Source of the DNA: Steromphala cineraria
Taxonomy: Eukaryota > Mollusca > Gastropoda > Trochida > Trochidae
DNA: 64,000 nucleotides
Direction: 5' to 3'
Assembly (NCBI GenBank): GCA_916613615.1
Contig: OU744731.1
Location: forward strand, 16,597,328 to 16,661,327
Position 1 is the stretch's first letter. The number at the start of each line of letters is the position of its first letter. Position numbers and translations under genes: made by a program. Below the pieces are notes generated by a model. It saw nothing but the letters and a program-made list of their open reading frames with translations. It was not told the origin of the DNA and ran no database searches. Below are positions 10,913 to 24,010 of the stretch, piece by piece.

Positions 10913-13900
10913 TACATATAGTTTAAGTCTTATCAATATTGTAAATAATCCTTTCCGCGCCATACTGTAATGTCATGTCCATGAACCCTACTGTTCTTCT
11001 TTGTGTATGTCATCTGTCTCCAGGCGTGACATAAATTTCTAGCTTAAATTTCACATAAATATTCATCGCCGCTGTGAGAAGAATCTTGAAACTCATTCTA
11101 ACAAACACGACCATAAAATATTATCGTAAAATCGTAAATTGTGTACATGTTGTCAAATAGAATAACGAAAGTGTTGGTGTGGATTTAACAAAATATGACG
11201 ACAAGGGCGTGTTTAATAATGAGAGGAATAGTTTGTCGATTTCAAGAAGCTGGAACTGGAAACAAATGAACACTCATGGGTTGCATACCCATACTGCATT
11301 AATATGCGCTTGTGTGTCGTGGTGAGTGTTGTTATGCTTACATAACTTGAGAAAATACATTATCGAATAAAGCATGTTCGATTATTGAAATTTCAATATT
11401 AGAAACATTATTGGTTAAATATTGGTCTCAATATCAACTAAGTGTAACTCAAGGTGTTACAACATTCTGAAGTAACTAATTTTAAACAAAAACTATGTTT
11501 ATTTACCTTGTAAGTAATTCTCTCGAGGAATCAGAGCGGAGAGGTCAAGCATATCACAGCCAACAATACCCATATTTATATAACCAGCCTACCTGGACTT
11601 GACCATTCACCTTCAATGGATATGCCCAAAGGCATTGGATCTATCGGTTATTGTATAGGTGATATTGTATTTTCACGTTTTTCAAAATAGTATGACTTAT
11701 TCTGAACTGATAAAAGCATCAATAAAGTAAAAATAGTGGTCCTGAAATTAAATGCTTATTTGTTGACAGTGTTTTGTATCGAGTATGATGTAAGTATGAT
11801 GTAAGTATGATGCAAAAGAAAGTGTTTGCCTCTAAGAGCATTCGGATTAATTGAATTTAATGCAAATAACGTATATGCACCTCTCAATTCAAGGTAAATT
11901 ATGGTTTGACATCTTGAATATATCTAAAATATTCCACTAATCATGTTATGATTTTTTTTAAATGTGATACATTGAATTTTATATAATAACACCAAGTTTT
12001 ACGAGTTATAATGAATAAGATTATGATAAAAATGTATCATAAATATAAGCTACATTTTGCAGTCTCTAATTTGATAAAAAAAACTTGAAACCATATCATA
12101 ACTCAGTTCATCTTACCTGTCATGTTAATGAATGTTTTCAATGTTTCACCTATTACCTGTACGTTTAACACCTGTCGTGCAATTGAACTTGAGAGTTCGT
12201 AAACATTGTAATTGCAGTGTAATCGTTCACAGGCATGCATTTCATCATAACTGTTCGACAACAATCAAAAGAAGAGCATATAACATATTATCTATTATTA
12301 ACGAATTTTATATCAAAGATCTACATGTGCAAAAGACGATTGTTTTGCAAAATTTGTGAAGTGTTTGCAAGATGTTTATGTGACGTCTTGAATCATATTG
12401 GGTTCCTATTTGTTGATCTACAGCAACATTGCAAATGGCAAGTAATACACGAATTGCTTCTAAAGATATACTTAATTTTAAAACAAAAGATACAGGAACG
12501 AAGGCATAGCCTCACCTTCATCAAAACAGCAACAACAACCAGGTTGATCTTCGATCATAAAACACTGAGCAAAAAGCAGCAAAAGAAAATACTGCATGCA
12601 ATGTTTCGAACGATCAGTTGATAATCATTGTATGCCTCAGGCACGTACTGATAATACCAGACAGGTAGAGGAATCAGCATAAATTCCGTTAAAGCAGAAA
12701 AAGAGAGAAATACAATTTCCTGATATGACAAGATCTATAAGCAGTATATGTTGGTATAAAACAAGGTGTGAAATCTTATCTACTCTAATACCTTTAATTA
12801 GAAAGCAATTATGGATTAAAAAAACCACACCATACATGATGATGTTTTCCTGTGAAACACTAGAGGATAATCTTTCAACCGAAGACAACCAAAACATCAC
12901 TTGCAGAAGGTTTTTTAGTTGAATAACCAGTTTATCAACTAAATTTACAGTTCATGTTGACTATATTTCTAACAGCGTGTTCCTCAAATAGTGCAATTAC
13001 AATGAAACTCATACGGCGTTGAATAGCTGTTTTACAACATTTGATATTGCTCGAGGGTCTATTTGAATGTTAGCTATTTTATTTCTTTTATTTGAGTCAA
13101 GCTTTAATTCTATGATATATTTATTCCATAAATGAATCGATATGCTTATCTTACTTTAAAAAAACAATTAAGATGGTAGATGCTTTGCCACCTTTCCCCC
13201 CGTTAATACTATCTATATTCCTTTAATTATGCTTTCAATTTCGGACTATGTGATTGTGTCTTTTTCTTCTTTGAATAAATGCATGTTTCCTCATATGACT
13301 ATTGTTAACCTAGGATATCAAGCTTTTTTAACCAATAAAATGCATTGCATTTCAAGCCCTATCATTTTCGATCTTGTTAGTGTTATCGAAGTCTATTTAT
13401 CTAATATCATCTTGTCGTATGCATTCATACAGTGTATTTGTTAGCCGTCAAATTTGTTTCCTTTTACTTTTAATTTGCCGTTGTTGCAATATCGATGTTG
13501 CAAATAACATTTCAACTGTTATTAGAATTAATGTCAACCAAGCAACAAACATGTCTCCTCGGGATATTTAAATACGATATCAGTCGATTTATTGTAAACC
13601 CTACCCAAGTTATCTTGACATTCTGAAGTAGTCAAAGGAATTCAATCTATTTCCCAAATCCCTCGGTATACAAACATATCACGCCCCAACCTTATTTGGA
13701 CAATAGGGATAAGGATGTGGGATCCAATCAGATACAGCAAGGCCTCCCCTTATGTAACCATCTTAACCATATCTCTTAGCCTATACCTTGGGGCAGTTTG
13801 CAGATATCAGATTACAGAAAACATCATTGAATATGAAAGACAGAAACCTAGGAAGTTTACGTTTCAGTTCAAAACAGGAAATATATTTACTGGGTATTCG

Positions 13901-14940
13901 AATATCAGACTTGAGATTCTGACAATTCATACATCCAGTCAAAGAGTCATTTTAATAAAATAACATTGACTAAACGGAAAATCAACTATTTCGTCAACTT
14001 CAAACGATATTAAATACAAATAATTCAGCAATATAGATTTGATTAATGAGTTAAAGATAAAACATATACCATGTTGGTTAGAAACCTTTTAAAGAGATTG
14101 TGTGCAAGTCTATATACCTACTAAGATCCCCACTGTGTAGTGTATCAGCCCTGACTGATCAAGTGGGCCTTGAACTGACCTTAGCTAGGTTTTCTGCATA
14201 GTCTACCTTCAAGGTTGGGGTCTAGACTGTCACATTGGCTTCCTTAGAGACAGATATTGAAATTGGAAACTAGAGCTAGGGTGTATATAGATGTATGAAG
14301 GCGTTAAATGTGAAATGTTCTCTTCTGATAGTTGCCATTCCATTGTGTTGAGGTGATTCTATTAAGCGTTTTCATTTGTCTAAATAAGATTAGACAGTTA
14401 AACTATACCAGTCTGGTACAAAAGCAATAGTTTGTGTGTTGTCGTCAATTTTAATGTTTTATAATTGAAGTGTGTAAAACGTTTTAAGTCACTGATCAGT
14501 AAAGAACATCATACATGCCTTAAATACAGACACTTTCCTTTTTATTCACAATGAATATATTATGTAATCGTGTTCTATTTCTGGAACACATGAATGTATA
14601 AATCAAGGCAACGATAATTGTGTCTGATGTACACCGCTTATTTAGTAACATATACGAAACTTCAGTTTTCTTTTTGCTAAACCTTTTCACCATGGCAATG
14701 CGCACCACATTTAAATCGCCTTTCTGGTTGCTACGAGATCTATCAAGATTAAGACCCTTTTAACAATAACCCACCTAAAGAGGCTGTCTAACAAAATTTA
14801 GGGTGAAAATCGAATTAAAGAACGACCTCATTGTTTTGCTCTAATATGGATTTAGTCAATATTCGTAGCTTCTATGCAATATATTTGATGAAACAAAACG
14901 ATTATACAGCAAAAATTGATTAGTAACCATAAAGATATTT
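10913..14940. other. Intergenic, no gene seen
   Basis: No supported gene. The longest non-repeat open frame (12235-12621 +, 128 codons) matches no family I recognise and has no splice or promoter support. Positions about 10985-11365 resemble 1800-2190. A small direct repeat of AAGTATGATGT type lies at about 11786-11815. The rest is AT-rich without recognisable structure. Confidence 0.4.
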
Positions 14941-15080
14941 CACAGGAACCCGATATCGTAAATAAAATGTAGGTAACATGTGGGTAAGAAAGACCCGTCC
15001 AGTCGAGTATTTCATAGAGGGGACGGGTCTTTCTTATCCACGTTTTACCTACATTTTATTTACGATATCGGGTTCTTGTG
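14941..15080. repeat. Long near-perfect hairpin, 60-bp arms, 20-nt loop
   Basis: Arm 14941-15000 is the reverse complement of 15021-15080 with only four differences in 60 positions; the loop is 15001-15020. As a + strand RNA, three of the four differences would be G:U wobbles and one a C-U mismatch, giving an almost uninterrupted 60-bp stem. Candidate identities are a MITE-type palindrome or a hairpin RNA precursor. Nothing here proves transcription. Confidence 0.9.
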
Positions 15081-16676
15081 GGATATTTTGGTACAAGATA
15101 TTGCTGTGTCTCTGCATGGATCACTCGTCAAAGTATATCGCACAGTGTTTCCAAATATCCGTGGTCAATAAGTCAAGCCATAGGCTTTAATCTTCAACTA
15201 GATCAAACCAATCAAAGCCCTTTAGATCGTTTCAGCCAAGATTGCAGTTATGATCTGTGTTCAAATCTAGTCTCTATAATTGAATCGGTATCATGTCTTT
15301 GATCATTGATGCATATCGACTTAATTGAGATTTTCATTTAAAAACCGATATATTTCCCGGAATTTCAGTCTGACATCCTTGGTTAAACTAATATATTACC
15401 ATTGAATCACGATCAGATGATGGAAGAGTGAGAAGATGTGAAGTTTTGTACTAAAATGTCCCTAATTTTGGAATATGAAAATTTTACATTTCATGTAAGC
15501 AGCTGATTATGTTCTAAATTTGGTAATCAAATATCATTTATATCAGGTATAATAAAGAAGAACAATTTAGTGTCAAGATTCAAGATTCAAGATGTTATTT
15601 TTAGAAAGGCCAAAGACCCAAAGCACAAATGAGATTACAGAAAACTATTACAGAGTTACCTGTTTTTGTTTTACAACAATTTAGTTGTTATGGATAGTTA
15701 TTATACAGTTAAAGGTGTTAATAACGTCCCCGAACGTGCCATTACATGCAATAAGGAGTGTAATCCATTAGAACTTATTCGTCTTCAATCAAATTTCAGA
15801 AAATCAATGAGTAAGACTTCAATGTATTTGATTCATCATTGCTTGAATGTAAATCCATAAAACTGTATCTCATTCATCTTACAGACTTCTAAATGTCTAA
15901 AGTCACTGGCAGACACGAGTTGCGGTCAAAACAATTCATCATTTTGTTCATATGATCATTGATTTATGAATCATTATGAGCTAAAAATCATTTTTCTTTG
16001 ATGCATGCTAACGACAATGGGGTGAAGTTTCGTAATCGATTAACGCTAGTCAGACATTTATTAAATAACCAAGGTTAACTTCTCGGTTCAGGGCTCGAGT
16101 TATACTTGTTAGCGAATGTTAAAGAATGAACTGATAGAGCGACCAGGTCATATCTAGAACCTCTAGAACACCATCATTGATTGACATGTTTATATCAGAG
16201 CTTTTGAGATATTTCTGTGGTAATTTGTTAAAAGTTGAAAAGGGGTTATTCAAAAGCAAGGTCTTGATCCGATTCGTTAACAGAAACCCAGCTTTAAAAG
16301 GATATAGGAAATGATTATATTGATTTACCGTAAAATTGTTACTGATGTTCCAGACATTGCTTTTGATTGAACTTGGCGATGAAATTGGTTGAACAAATTT
16401 ATTATACGCTCATGTAGAGGAGAGGTTTATGGGTGATTTTACGACATCTTATTAGCAGACACGTTTTGGCTCAAATTAAATAGAATGCAATTCTAGGATT
16501 GGCGTAGAATGGTAAACTCCTCTTTCAAATAACTCTTTGCCAAATCAAAACGAATCCCGATTTCTTGTGACACAAACATGTAACGATGTTTAAACATGTT
16601 TGTAGTTTCAGAAGTTCATGCTCTTTGATTTTACGAAGACCCTAGATCAAGAAGAGCATGTAGATTTATATCTGAC
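15081..16676. other. Intergenic, no gene seen
   Basis: No supported gene. Positions about 15570-15660 carry a doubled AAGATTC motif followed by GGCCAAAGACCCAAAGCAC, resembling the reversed 3' tail of a decayed non-LTR element (weak). The rest is AT-rich and unassigned. Confidence 0.35.
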
Positions 16677-17516
16677 GATGTGGCTTGACTCTTAGGGTGT
16701 GAGTTCGATTCCCTTAGGAGACTCGACCAAAACAGTACAAGACTCTATATATTTCAGATCGTGTTTACACGATGTGGCCTGACTCTTAGGGTGTGAGTTC
16801 GAGTCACGCAGGAGACTCGACCAAAACAGTACAAGACTCTATATATTTCAGATCGTGTTTACACGATGTGGCCTGACTCTTAGGGTGTGAGTTCGAGTCA
16901 CGCAGGAGACTCGACCAAAACAGTACAAGACTCTATATATTTCAGATCGTGTTTACACGATGTGGCCTGACTCTTAGGGTGTGAGTTCGAGTCACGCAGG
17001 AGACTCGACCAAAACAGTACAAGACTCTATATATTTCAGATCGTGTTTACACGATGTGGCCTGACTCTTAGGGTGTGAGTTCGAGTCACGCAGGAGACTC
17101 GACCAAAACAGTACAAGACTCTATATATTTCAGATCGTGTTTACACGATGTGGCCTGACTCTTAGGGTGTGAGTTCGAGTCACGCAGGAGACTCGACCAA
17201 AACAGTACAAGACTCTATATATTTCAGATCGTGTTTACACGATGTGGCCTGACTCTTAGGGTGTGAGTTCGAGTCACGCAGGAGACTCGACCAAAACAGT
17301 ACAAGACTCTATATATTTCAGATCGTGTTTACACGATGTGGCCTGACTCTTAGGGTGTGAGTTCGAGTCACGCAGGAGACTCGACCAAAACAGTACAAGA
17401 CTCTATATATTTCAGATCGTGTTTACACGATGTGGCCTGACTCTTAGGGTGTGAGTTCGATTCCCTTAGGAGACTCGGCCAAAACAGTACAAGACTCTAT
17501 ATATTTCAGATCGTGT
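16677..17516. repeat. 94-bp satellite, nine units, with B-box-like motif
   Basis: Units start at 16677, 16771, 16865, 16959, 17053, 17147, 17241, 17335 and 17429; the last is slightly short. The seven inner units are almost identical, with GAGTTCGAGTCACGCAGG. The first and last units instead have GAGTTCGATTCCCTTAGG. GAGTTCGAGTC / GAGTTCGATTC resembles the RNA polymerase III B box (GGTTCGANTCC). Each inner unit has two self-complementary stretches: ATCGTGT-TT-ACACGAT across unit junctions, and TCGAGTC with GACTCGA separated by eight bases. A tRNA- or SINE-derived origin is an inference. No complete cloverleaf is visible. Confidence 0.92.
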
Positions 17517-19644
17517 GAGACTAAACATAAACACATTACATTTGAATTAGAAGCGATAGAATAGAGAGGTAATAGAGGTAAAAAGACTGATGCATAAAGA
17601 TTTTAAGTGAAAGCAAACACTGCGAATACATTTCTAGATATTTGCAGATGATCACTTAAAAAACATAACTTTATTTTCCGTCTCTTACAATTATAGGAAG
17701 GTTTTAGGTTGAAAATTAGCTGAAAGTTTATTATATACAGATTTAGAGAGTGACAGGTAACACTTGCATAATACAAACTCTCAAGATTCTCAAAAATAAT
17801 TCTCTGAGAAAGCTGGAAATTATTGAAACTATATCTAAAGAATAACATATATATATCTTAGTCTCTCTACAGTTTTAAAAATGACTAATCTTACTTTTTT
17901 CATTTTTTATTTTAAACAGACAAAAAGCATCCGGCATCTGGACTTGCAAATATTTGCTAGACTTCAGACGGCTCCTTTAATTGTTTTTCATTAGGGTCTG
18001 GAATCTGGATAACAACTAATATGACTACTGTATCTTGACAAGAGAAAGGTACGTATTCTTAAGCTTTAAAGAACCCTAGGCTCGGAGACTCTAAGAGTGA
18101 TACCAGAACATATTTGTCATTCCTCCGATTCCTTGTGATAATGTTTGTGCTACCTGTACGTTCCAGCTATATTGTGGTAATGCATGGGATGCACAATGGC
18201 ATGGACAGTAGTGTATTTACTTGGACGGATGCCACATAGGTACTTGTACATTTACATTTCCAGTCACAGTCAAGGTTCAGAGTGATTACGATTGTAATTT
18301 ATTGAAAATTGTCGGCCTTTTGTTAACTGGTTAAACAGCTAAAGGAATATAGAAATTGATTTTACCATTTATACTCTTTTTTACCTAGTGACTGAGACAT
18401 ATATAAATGAATCAAATGAAGGGTTATTCACTTGACGTCGACTATATGGAATATAACAAAAGAGGTATATGAATTGTACAATATTTCAAACGTTTAAAGA
18501 AGTCGACAAGTTGTGACAAAGGGACAGCAAGGTCCGATTTTCATTATATGAAATATATTAACCGGTGGGGTTAAACGATTCTTCTCAGGTAACTAATTGC
18601 CTTTTAGATGCGGCACGACTATCAATACAAACATATAGATATAAACCAGAAGTGATACATTAAAAAAATCGACGAATTCTAAAAAAAATATCATTTCAAC
18701 CACCCACCAAATTAAAAGAAAAAAAAGAAAGAAATATTAAATCACTTGATATTGTACATACAGTAATTTATAAAATTTTATATTAGTCATTATTGACAGA
18801 TAAGACTGTGAGTTAAAGCCCTTTCAATGTTTACCTCCATACCTGTCGTAGTAAAGGTGTGTTTCCGTGATTACAGGTGTGTCCAGGTGTGACATCAGAG
18901 GGGCACCTGTCTGTCTGAGTGATTATAAGCGTTACCTCATGACTCAGTGTCGCTACCTCTCATATCAGCACCGACTTCCGTGAGACCCCGGTACATAGAC
19001 CCACTACAGTAGTACAAGCAACAGGAAATATTTCACATTGCTGTTAACAGTCAAATGACCTTGAATGGTAGGACAATTGAAAGAAAATAGGAAAGGAATT
19101 AAAAGATCTAGAAGAACAGCTTTCCTCTTTTTATTTAAACAGTATTGTTCCATTTTTTCCCCATATTTTATCCATAATACAGATAATACACAACATTCAG
19201 AAAATATATACACTAAGGAAAATGGATAAGCAAACAAGCAGCAAATGCCTATACATAAATGATTCTCCTTCTTTCTTAATTTTGCGAATATTACTTTTAA
19301 TGATAATACTCTTCAAAGGCCTGGAGATATAAAGATGTAAAGACTTAACGTATTTCGTAATAACCTTGAAATTGAAGCTCTTTCTTTTTCAGACAGCCAG
19401 TTTAATGAAGATGTAAGACGTTCTTTTGATTAGCACTTTTACAATACAACGGTAAATTTGGATCATTTATCAAACTATTGACGGAAGATGACTCCGAACT
19501 CATTAAATACATCCATAATGTAATGGGAATATATTTTGAGACGGCAACTATATTTTCTATGATTCTATCATTTTTCTATTATTTGTTTCATTTATTTATT
19601 TTTTAATTGTGCACTAATAATACTTTATATATATTTATTTTATG
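17517..19644. other. Intergenic; G+C-richer patch with E-boxes at 18830-19010
   Basis: Mostly AT-rich with no supported gene. A G+C-richer island at about 18830-19010 contains CAGGTG (twice) and CACCTG E-box motifs within about 50 bp (18876-18912), then many short CCT/ACC motifs. It could be regulatory, but that is inference. The segment at 19020-19065 resembles 20063-20108 (ACAGGAAATATTTC, then GCTGTT and ATGACC/GTGACG). Confidence 0.35.
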
Positions 19645-19772
19645 AAGACAGGGAGTTTTATGGATTAACAACTTCATTATATAAATTCTTGAAAACGTTA
19701 TAAGAATCTATACCGAAACGTTGCTACATTCTACTATAAAGAAGTTGATAATCCATAAAACTCCTTGTCTTC
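19645..19772. mobile_element. Foldback MITE, first of three related copies
   Basis: Left arm 19645-19675 (GGAGTTTTATGGATTAACAA then CTTC) pairs with right arm 19741-19772 (GAAGTTGATAATCCATAAAA then CTCC). A conserved core, GAATCTATACCGAAACGTTG, lies between. The same architecture and core recur at 48363-48513, and more weakly at 52786-52980. No coding capacity. Confidence 0.7.
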
Positions 19773-21657
19773 TTGATACTCCATCTTCTAAAAATGCTTC
19801 TCAAAGAACTTGTTTATTTTAGGTTTATTGTATACATTTGTACGATATCAAGTATCTCTTAGATCATAGAATTTCTTGATATCTAGTATACATCAATTTA
19901 TGTTTTAAATGTTTATTAATATGTGAATGTTTATCTAATGACACTATTATAAACTAGTAGCTTTCTGTCTCGCATAAAGACAGGCATACAGACATAAGTT
20001 ACTGACTTCTCGTAGTACATGAGTCACATGACGAAGACATAAGTAATACAGTGGTGTTAACTGACAGGAAATATTTCCCATCGCTGTTGACAATCAAGTG
20101 ACGCTAAACGATATAACGTCTTACAGTAGCCAGGGTTGTATATTGCTTGATCCTTCAATTGAACTTCCGGTTATTGATAATCTTTACAGGCGGACACCCT
20201 TAGATAGGAAGGACAAAAGACTGTTGAGAAGAAAGCATAAGATAGCAGCAACAACACGCTAACAGAGATATCAGTTTTCAGGCCGCCATCTTAAATCATG
20301 TTAAAATTACATTTAAAAAGAACCGCTGTTCTGATATCATTTTTATATTGTAGTAAAAACTTAATGTATTGAAAGACTAATTACACATTTACAAATTATC
20401 ATTGATAAACAATCAACAATGCTTTGTAATGGCGTAGCAAGGCTTTTCACACTCGTGGTGACAATGAATGGCTTCAGTTCTTATTGCTGTCCTTTTTCAC
20501 GTAGTGTGTGATCTTCTTTATCAAGTTGTCCAAAGTAAATCAATAAAATTACTACCAAAAGCAACAGGTTTAAAATGGATTATGTTACAATCATGCTTGG
20601 CAAAAGTGATATGTGCACTAGTGTCACCACTTATTTTCAAACATATAGGTAATAATGACATACATATATGTAATACTGGTATGTCCCCTTGAATTTCGTT
20701 TCCAAAAACATACCTCGATAGAACTGAAAGAAGGGGATATCTCTACACAGGATACTTTGAATGTTTTTCTGACTTGCTGCAAAACAATGAAAGAGTAGTT
20801 AAAACATGTCAAAAAAGGATGGTTAGGGTTAAGATGTTACTTTCTTGATTTAGACGATCTATGCCAAAACGAAAACGACGATGGTCAAATATAGATAATT
20901 CAAAGTAATGAAATTATTAAACGTTTTTCTAATGTAAGGTTCTTTGTTTGCGAAAGTTACAACTTTAACGAAGAATTTATATGGATGAGTGAAAACACCA
21001 TACATTCACAAGAGTAGTTTTCATCAAACATGCTAGATAACAACCTAATGGTATTTGTCGAAACGTCGTTTATAAACAAAAATAACGGTATATACCCTTA
21101 AATTAATTTTTCTTCATTCATCAAATAAATTTTAAATCTTTAACTCTCAACACCATCAAAAAATTAAAGGAGGATGCTCTCATTGTGTAAACAAAACTCG
21201 ACGTTTTGGAATAAAGTTTCAAACATCGTTGAGGAAATGTCATCAAAAAGGTCAAAGAAGTCGGTTAATATGATATTTACCACTAGGAACGTACCAATAT
21301 GCGCACTATAATAATGTGATAGACTGCGCCACATTTGGCCAGGGTATGTGATATAACTCAATAACCCAACCATGGTAATATCCACTATAAAATACACCTT
21401 CATCTGGTGTGTATTGATTTGCATTATATGGCACATCATAAAGGCCCATTATGCCAGAAACAGCCTTTAATCATGGTTTTAGGGAACACTAATTTGTGAT
21501 GTATGATCCATTAAGTGATTGGATGCAGTGGGAGAAGGGGGTTATCTTCAACTGCACTTGGAGACGGTCTTTATAGCTTGCGGATTTTATATGAAGTAGG
21601 ATGGACGTGCAACGATAAATAAATTTTCTGACTGAAATATATTGCATGTATGCAGTT
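19773..21657. other. Intergenic, no gene seen
   Basis: Only short unrecognised open frames on both strands, including a 74-codon + frame at 20468 and a 91-codon - frame ending at 21439. No splice-bounded exon, RNA gene or repeat unit can be supported apart from the partial similarity of 20063-20108 to 19020-19065. Confidence 0.35.
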
Positions 21658-21767
21658 GATGATGACGACGCTGATGTTATGATGATGATGATGACGACGG
21701 CGACGGTTTTGTGCTGATGATGATGATGACGACGATGATGATGGCGACTATGACGATGACGACGATA

Positions 21768-21801
<34 letters not shown>

Positions 21802-21880
21802 CGACAATGGTGATGATGATGGCGACGATGATAGTGGTGATGATGACGATGACGATGATGACGACGATGAGGATCAAGGA
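21658..21880. repeat. GAT/GAC trinucleotide microsatellite
   Basis: An imperfect tract of GAT, GAC, GGC and AAC triplets covers about 220 bp. It produces artefactual Met/Thr-rich frames on the + strand and Ile/Val-rich frames on the - strand. No coding role is suggested. Confidence 0.9.
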
Positions 21881-23159
21881 GATCAAGATACTGACACCAT
21901 TTGTAAAACTGACGTCAAATATCAGACAAGAGTTTAAAGAGCACACCATAATCAAAACCATGAGTTTACAACCAACCTTTGAATACCTTCATTGAACTTA
22001 ATATTGAAATCCCTATCACTATACACGATTACATCAATGTAGTTAGGACGGGCAATGTAACAAACACTATTTTGTATACATCCGTGATCCTAGTGTTAAA
22101 ACAGTACCAACGTCATAAAAATCATGTGTGTACATATGCACATGCTACTGTATCTAAGCAACCATTGTTTCTGCACGCTCATGACATTCCAGATGATTGT
22201 GCACTATAAATCCTGTTACATGTAATAGACAGACTTCTTAGTTCTATTTTTTCAAAATGTCTCTACCATAGACGTCCATTCAAGGGAGACGATTATTTCT
22301 TAATAGGGCACACCGTACAGATAAGCTAGTTTGTTTTGTTGAAAATAATTATTCAACGATCAAACAAGATATTAGTTTTGATTAAAAGTTAATTTAACGG
22401 AGGCGGGAGTTCATTTTTCTTTAAGCAGGTTTCGATTCAAGGCGTATGTCTAATGAATTATTTACAGTATTCTTCTGAACTTTTCACATGAAAAAAGTTT
22501 TTTTTCATCCAGGAAATGTTTTTTTCCCACGATATCCTACAATCAATGCAATTAAATGTTACATGTGCCAATGAAAGAAATATTGTAACATGACTTCGGT
22601 TAATACTCGTTTCTGCCGTTGGTTTTAAACAAAATTTGCGGGTGTTGAATAACAATGAATCTCGGAAATTTTACAAACGCAACTATTTATCTTCATAGAT
22701 GGTTGCCATAAAATTCTTTTTTCTCTCTAATAAAAACGCGCGGTAAAGATTTATAGACATCCGTTTATTTAAACCCTATTTTACCCAACAAAAAGAAATC
22801 CGTATATTAACATCCCGCGGCGCTATTGGTCACGATGCTTGCAATTTGTTACTTACATTTGGACTACGTCTACTTACTAACAGCGTATGGTTTGCAGAGA
22901 AAGTGTCATAATATTTACATGCACTTTACACGGAAAGAGAGGTTCGATGGAACTTTCAAGAAATATATCATATAGTATAGTATATTAGAAAGAGAAACGA
23001 CCCTATAAATTAATTCTGTTGATACAAAGAATTCATTTAAGTAGGAGATATTCAATTTACCTTATAGGCCTATTTCTATGTGCCCATATTGAATTATAGT
23101 TATACTTTCATATTTTGCAATGGCAGGACACATTTTTTAGAAGGTTTTTAGAAATTTAA
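21881..23159. other. Intergenic, no gene seen
   Basis: AT-rich sequence with short unrecognised open frames. Nothing supportable was seen before the compositional change near 23,160. Confidence 0.35.
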
Positions 23160-24010
23160 CAAAATATGTTTAAAAACTCACTAACTTTTACCTCAGACCT
23201 GTTCAATTTGGAACATTCCTTCTTACGCCCGTTATCTCCCTTTGCTGTGCCGGTTGTGTTGTCATTTCACTGGCACGCTATGAATTTAGCGTGGGTACAT
23301 TGCGCATGTCAGTCTGCGCATGTGGACTATCCTGAACTACCCGGCGTTGTTTTCGTACAGAAGTGACCCAACCCAATCCTAACTTTACCGATTCTGCTTA
23401 TAGGTGAGTCTGATATTCGCTTTACAGCTTGCATTTGGGATATATTAACACAAGCTAGGACTTCGTGCTTCTAGCTCGCAGAGACATCCTCAACACGGAA
23501 GCGTGTTATAGTATTAAAATTTCGCTAACCGGTGCCCATGTTTGGGTGAGCGGCCGAGCCCAGTCAGTGAGTGGTGTCATATTCATAAATCGGACGCAGG
23601 ATTAGTAAGAGGGTTGCAAGTCGGATTTACTCATCAAGTTTATCATTTATCAGGTAAATTGTGACATTGTGATACAGCTCGATTTCTAGTTAGGCTTTCA
23701 GCGATTCAACCATCTGCATCAGAAAACGAAGTTTACAGGTATCACGGTTGATTGTTTTGCCCGGAAGCTGAAACAATAGATCAAGGTGTTCCCATTGTCA
23801 CCTAATTACAATTAGCTTGATTTGTTAGCGGCAATCTATCAGAATAGCGGTACGTGTACATGCACATGTTAGGATGGGCTCCTAAGGGCTGTATATTTTA
23901 GCGGAGTGGCAGCCCGAGATAGCACACTCATCACTTTGATTCGAAGGCCATCCAGCGTACGCTATCTGTTGCTATATATAGCACAGTCAGTCAAGCGTAG
24001 AATATAGAAC
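23160..24010 (+). promoter_or_regulatory. Candidate promoter / 5' UTR region of the KY-like gene
   Basis: The coding part of the downstream gene starts in an exon preceded by a splice acceptor, so at least one upstream non-coding exon must exist. This stretch is visibly richer in G+C and CpG than its surroundings. It contains two TGCGCATGT motifs (about 23302 and 23316, NRF1-half-site-like), a strong donor-like ATAG|GTGAGT near 23402, further donor-like sites near 23650 and 23735, and a CTATATATAG TATA-like box at 23972. Composition and motifs are seen; the link to a gene 27 kb away is inference. It could equally be an unrelated regulatory or repeat-derived patch. Confidence 0.25.

Noticed and set aside
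8837..10970. Long open frames of 658 and 701 codons encoding a Ser/Pro/His-rich 25-residue repeat
   Set aside because: They arise because the 25-bp unit lacks stops in every + frame; variation falls at the same nucleotide positions regardless of codon position, and no promoter or splice context supports a protein.
12235..12621. 128-codon open frame
   Set aside because: Lys/Ile-rich translation of AT-rich DNA with no recognised domain, no splice sites matched to a neighbour, and no conservation evidence available.
16677..17516. Tandem tRNA genes
   Set aside because: There is a B-box-like motif, but no complete A box, anticodon arm or acceptor stem forming a cloverleaf.
20468..20692. 74-codon hydrophobic frame resembling a membrane segment
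   Set aside because: No family recognised; hydrophobic composition is common in AT-rich chance frames.
21677..21995. Met/Thr-rich and Ile/Val-rich open frames on both strands
   Set aside because: Direct translation of a GAT/GAC microsatellite.
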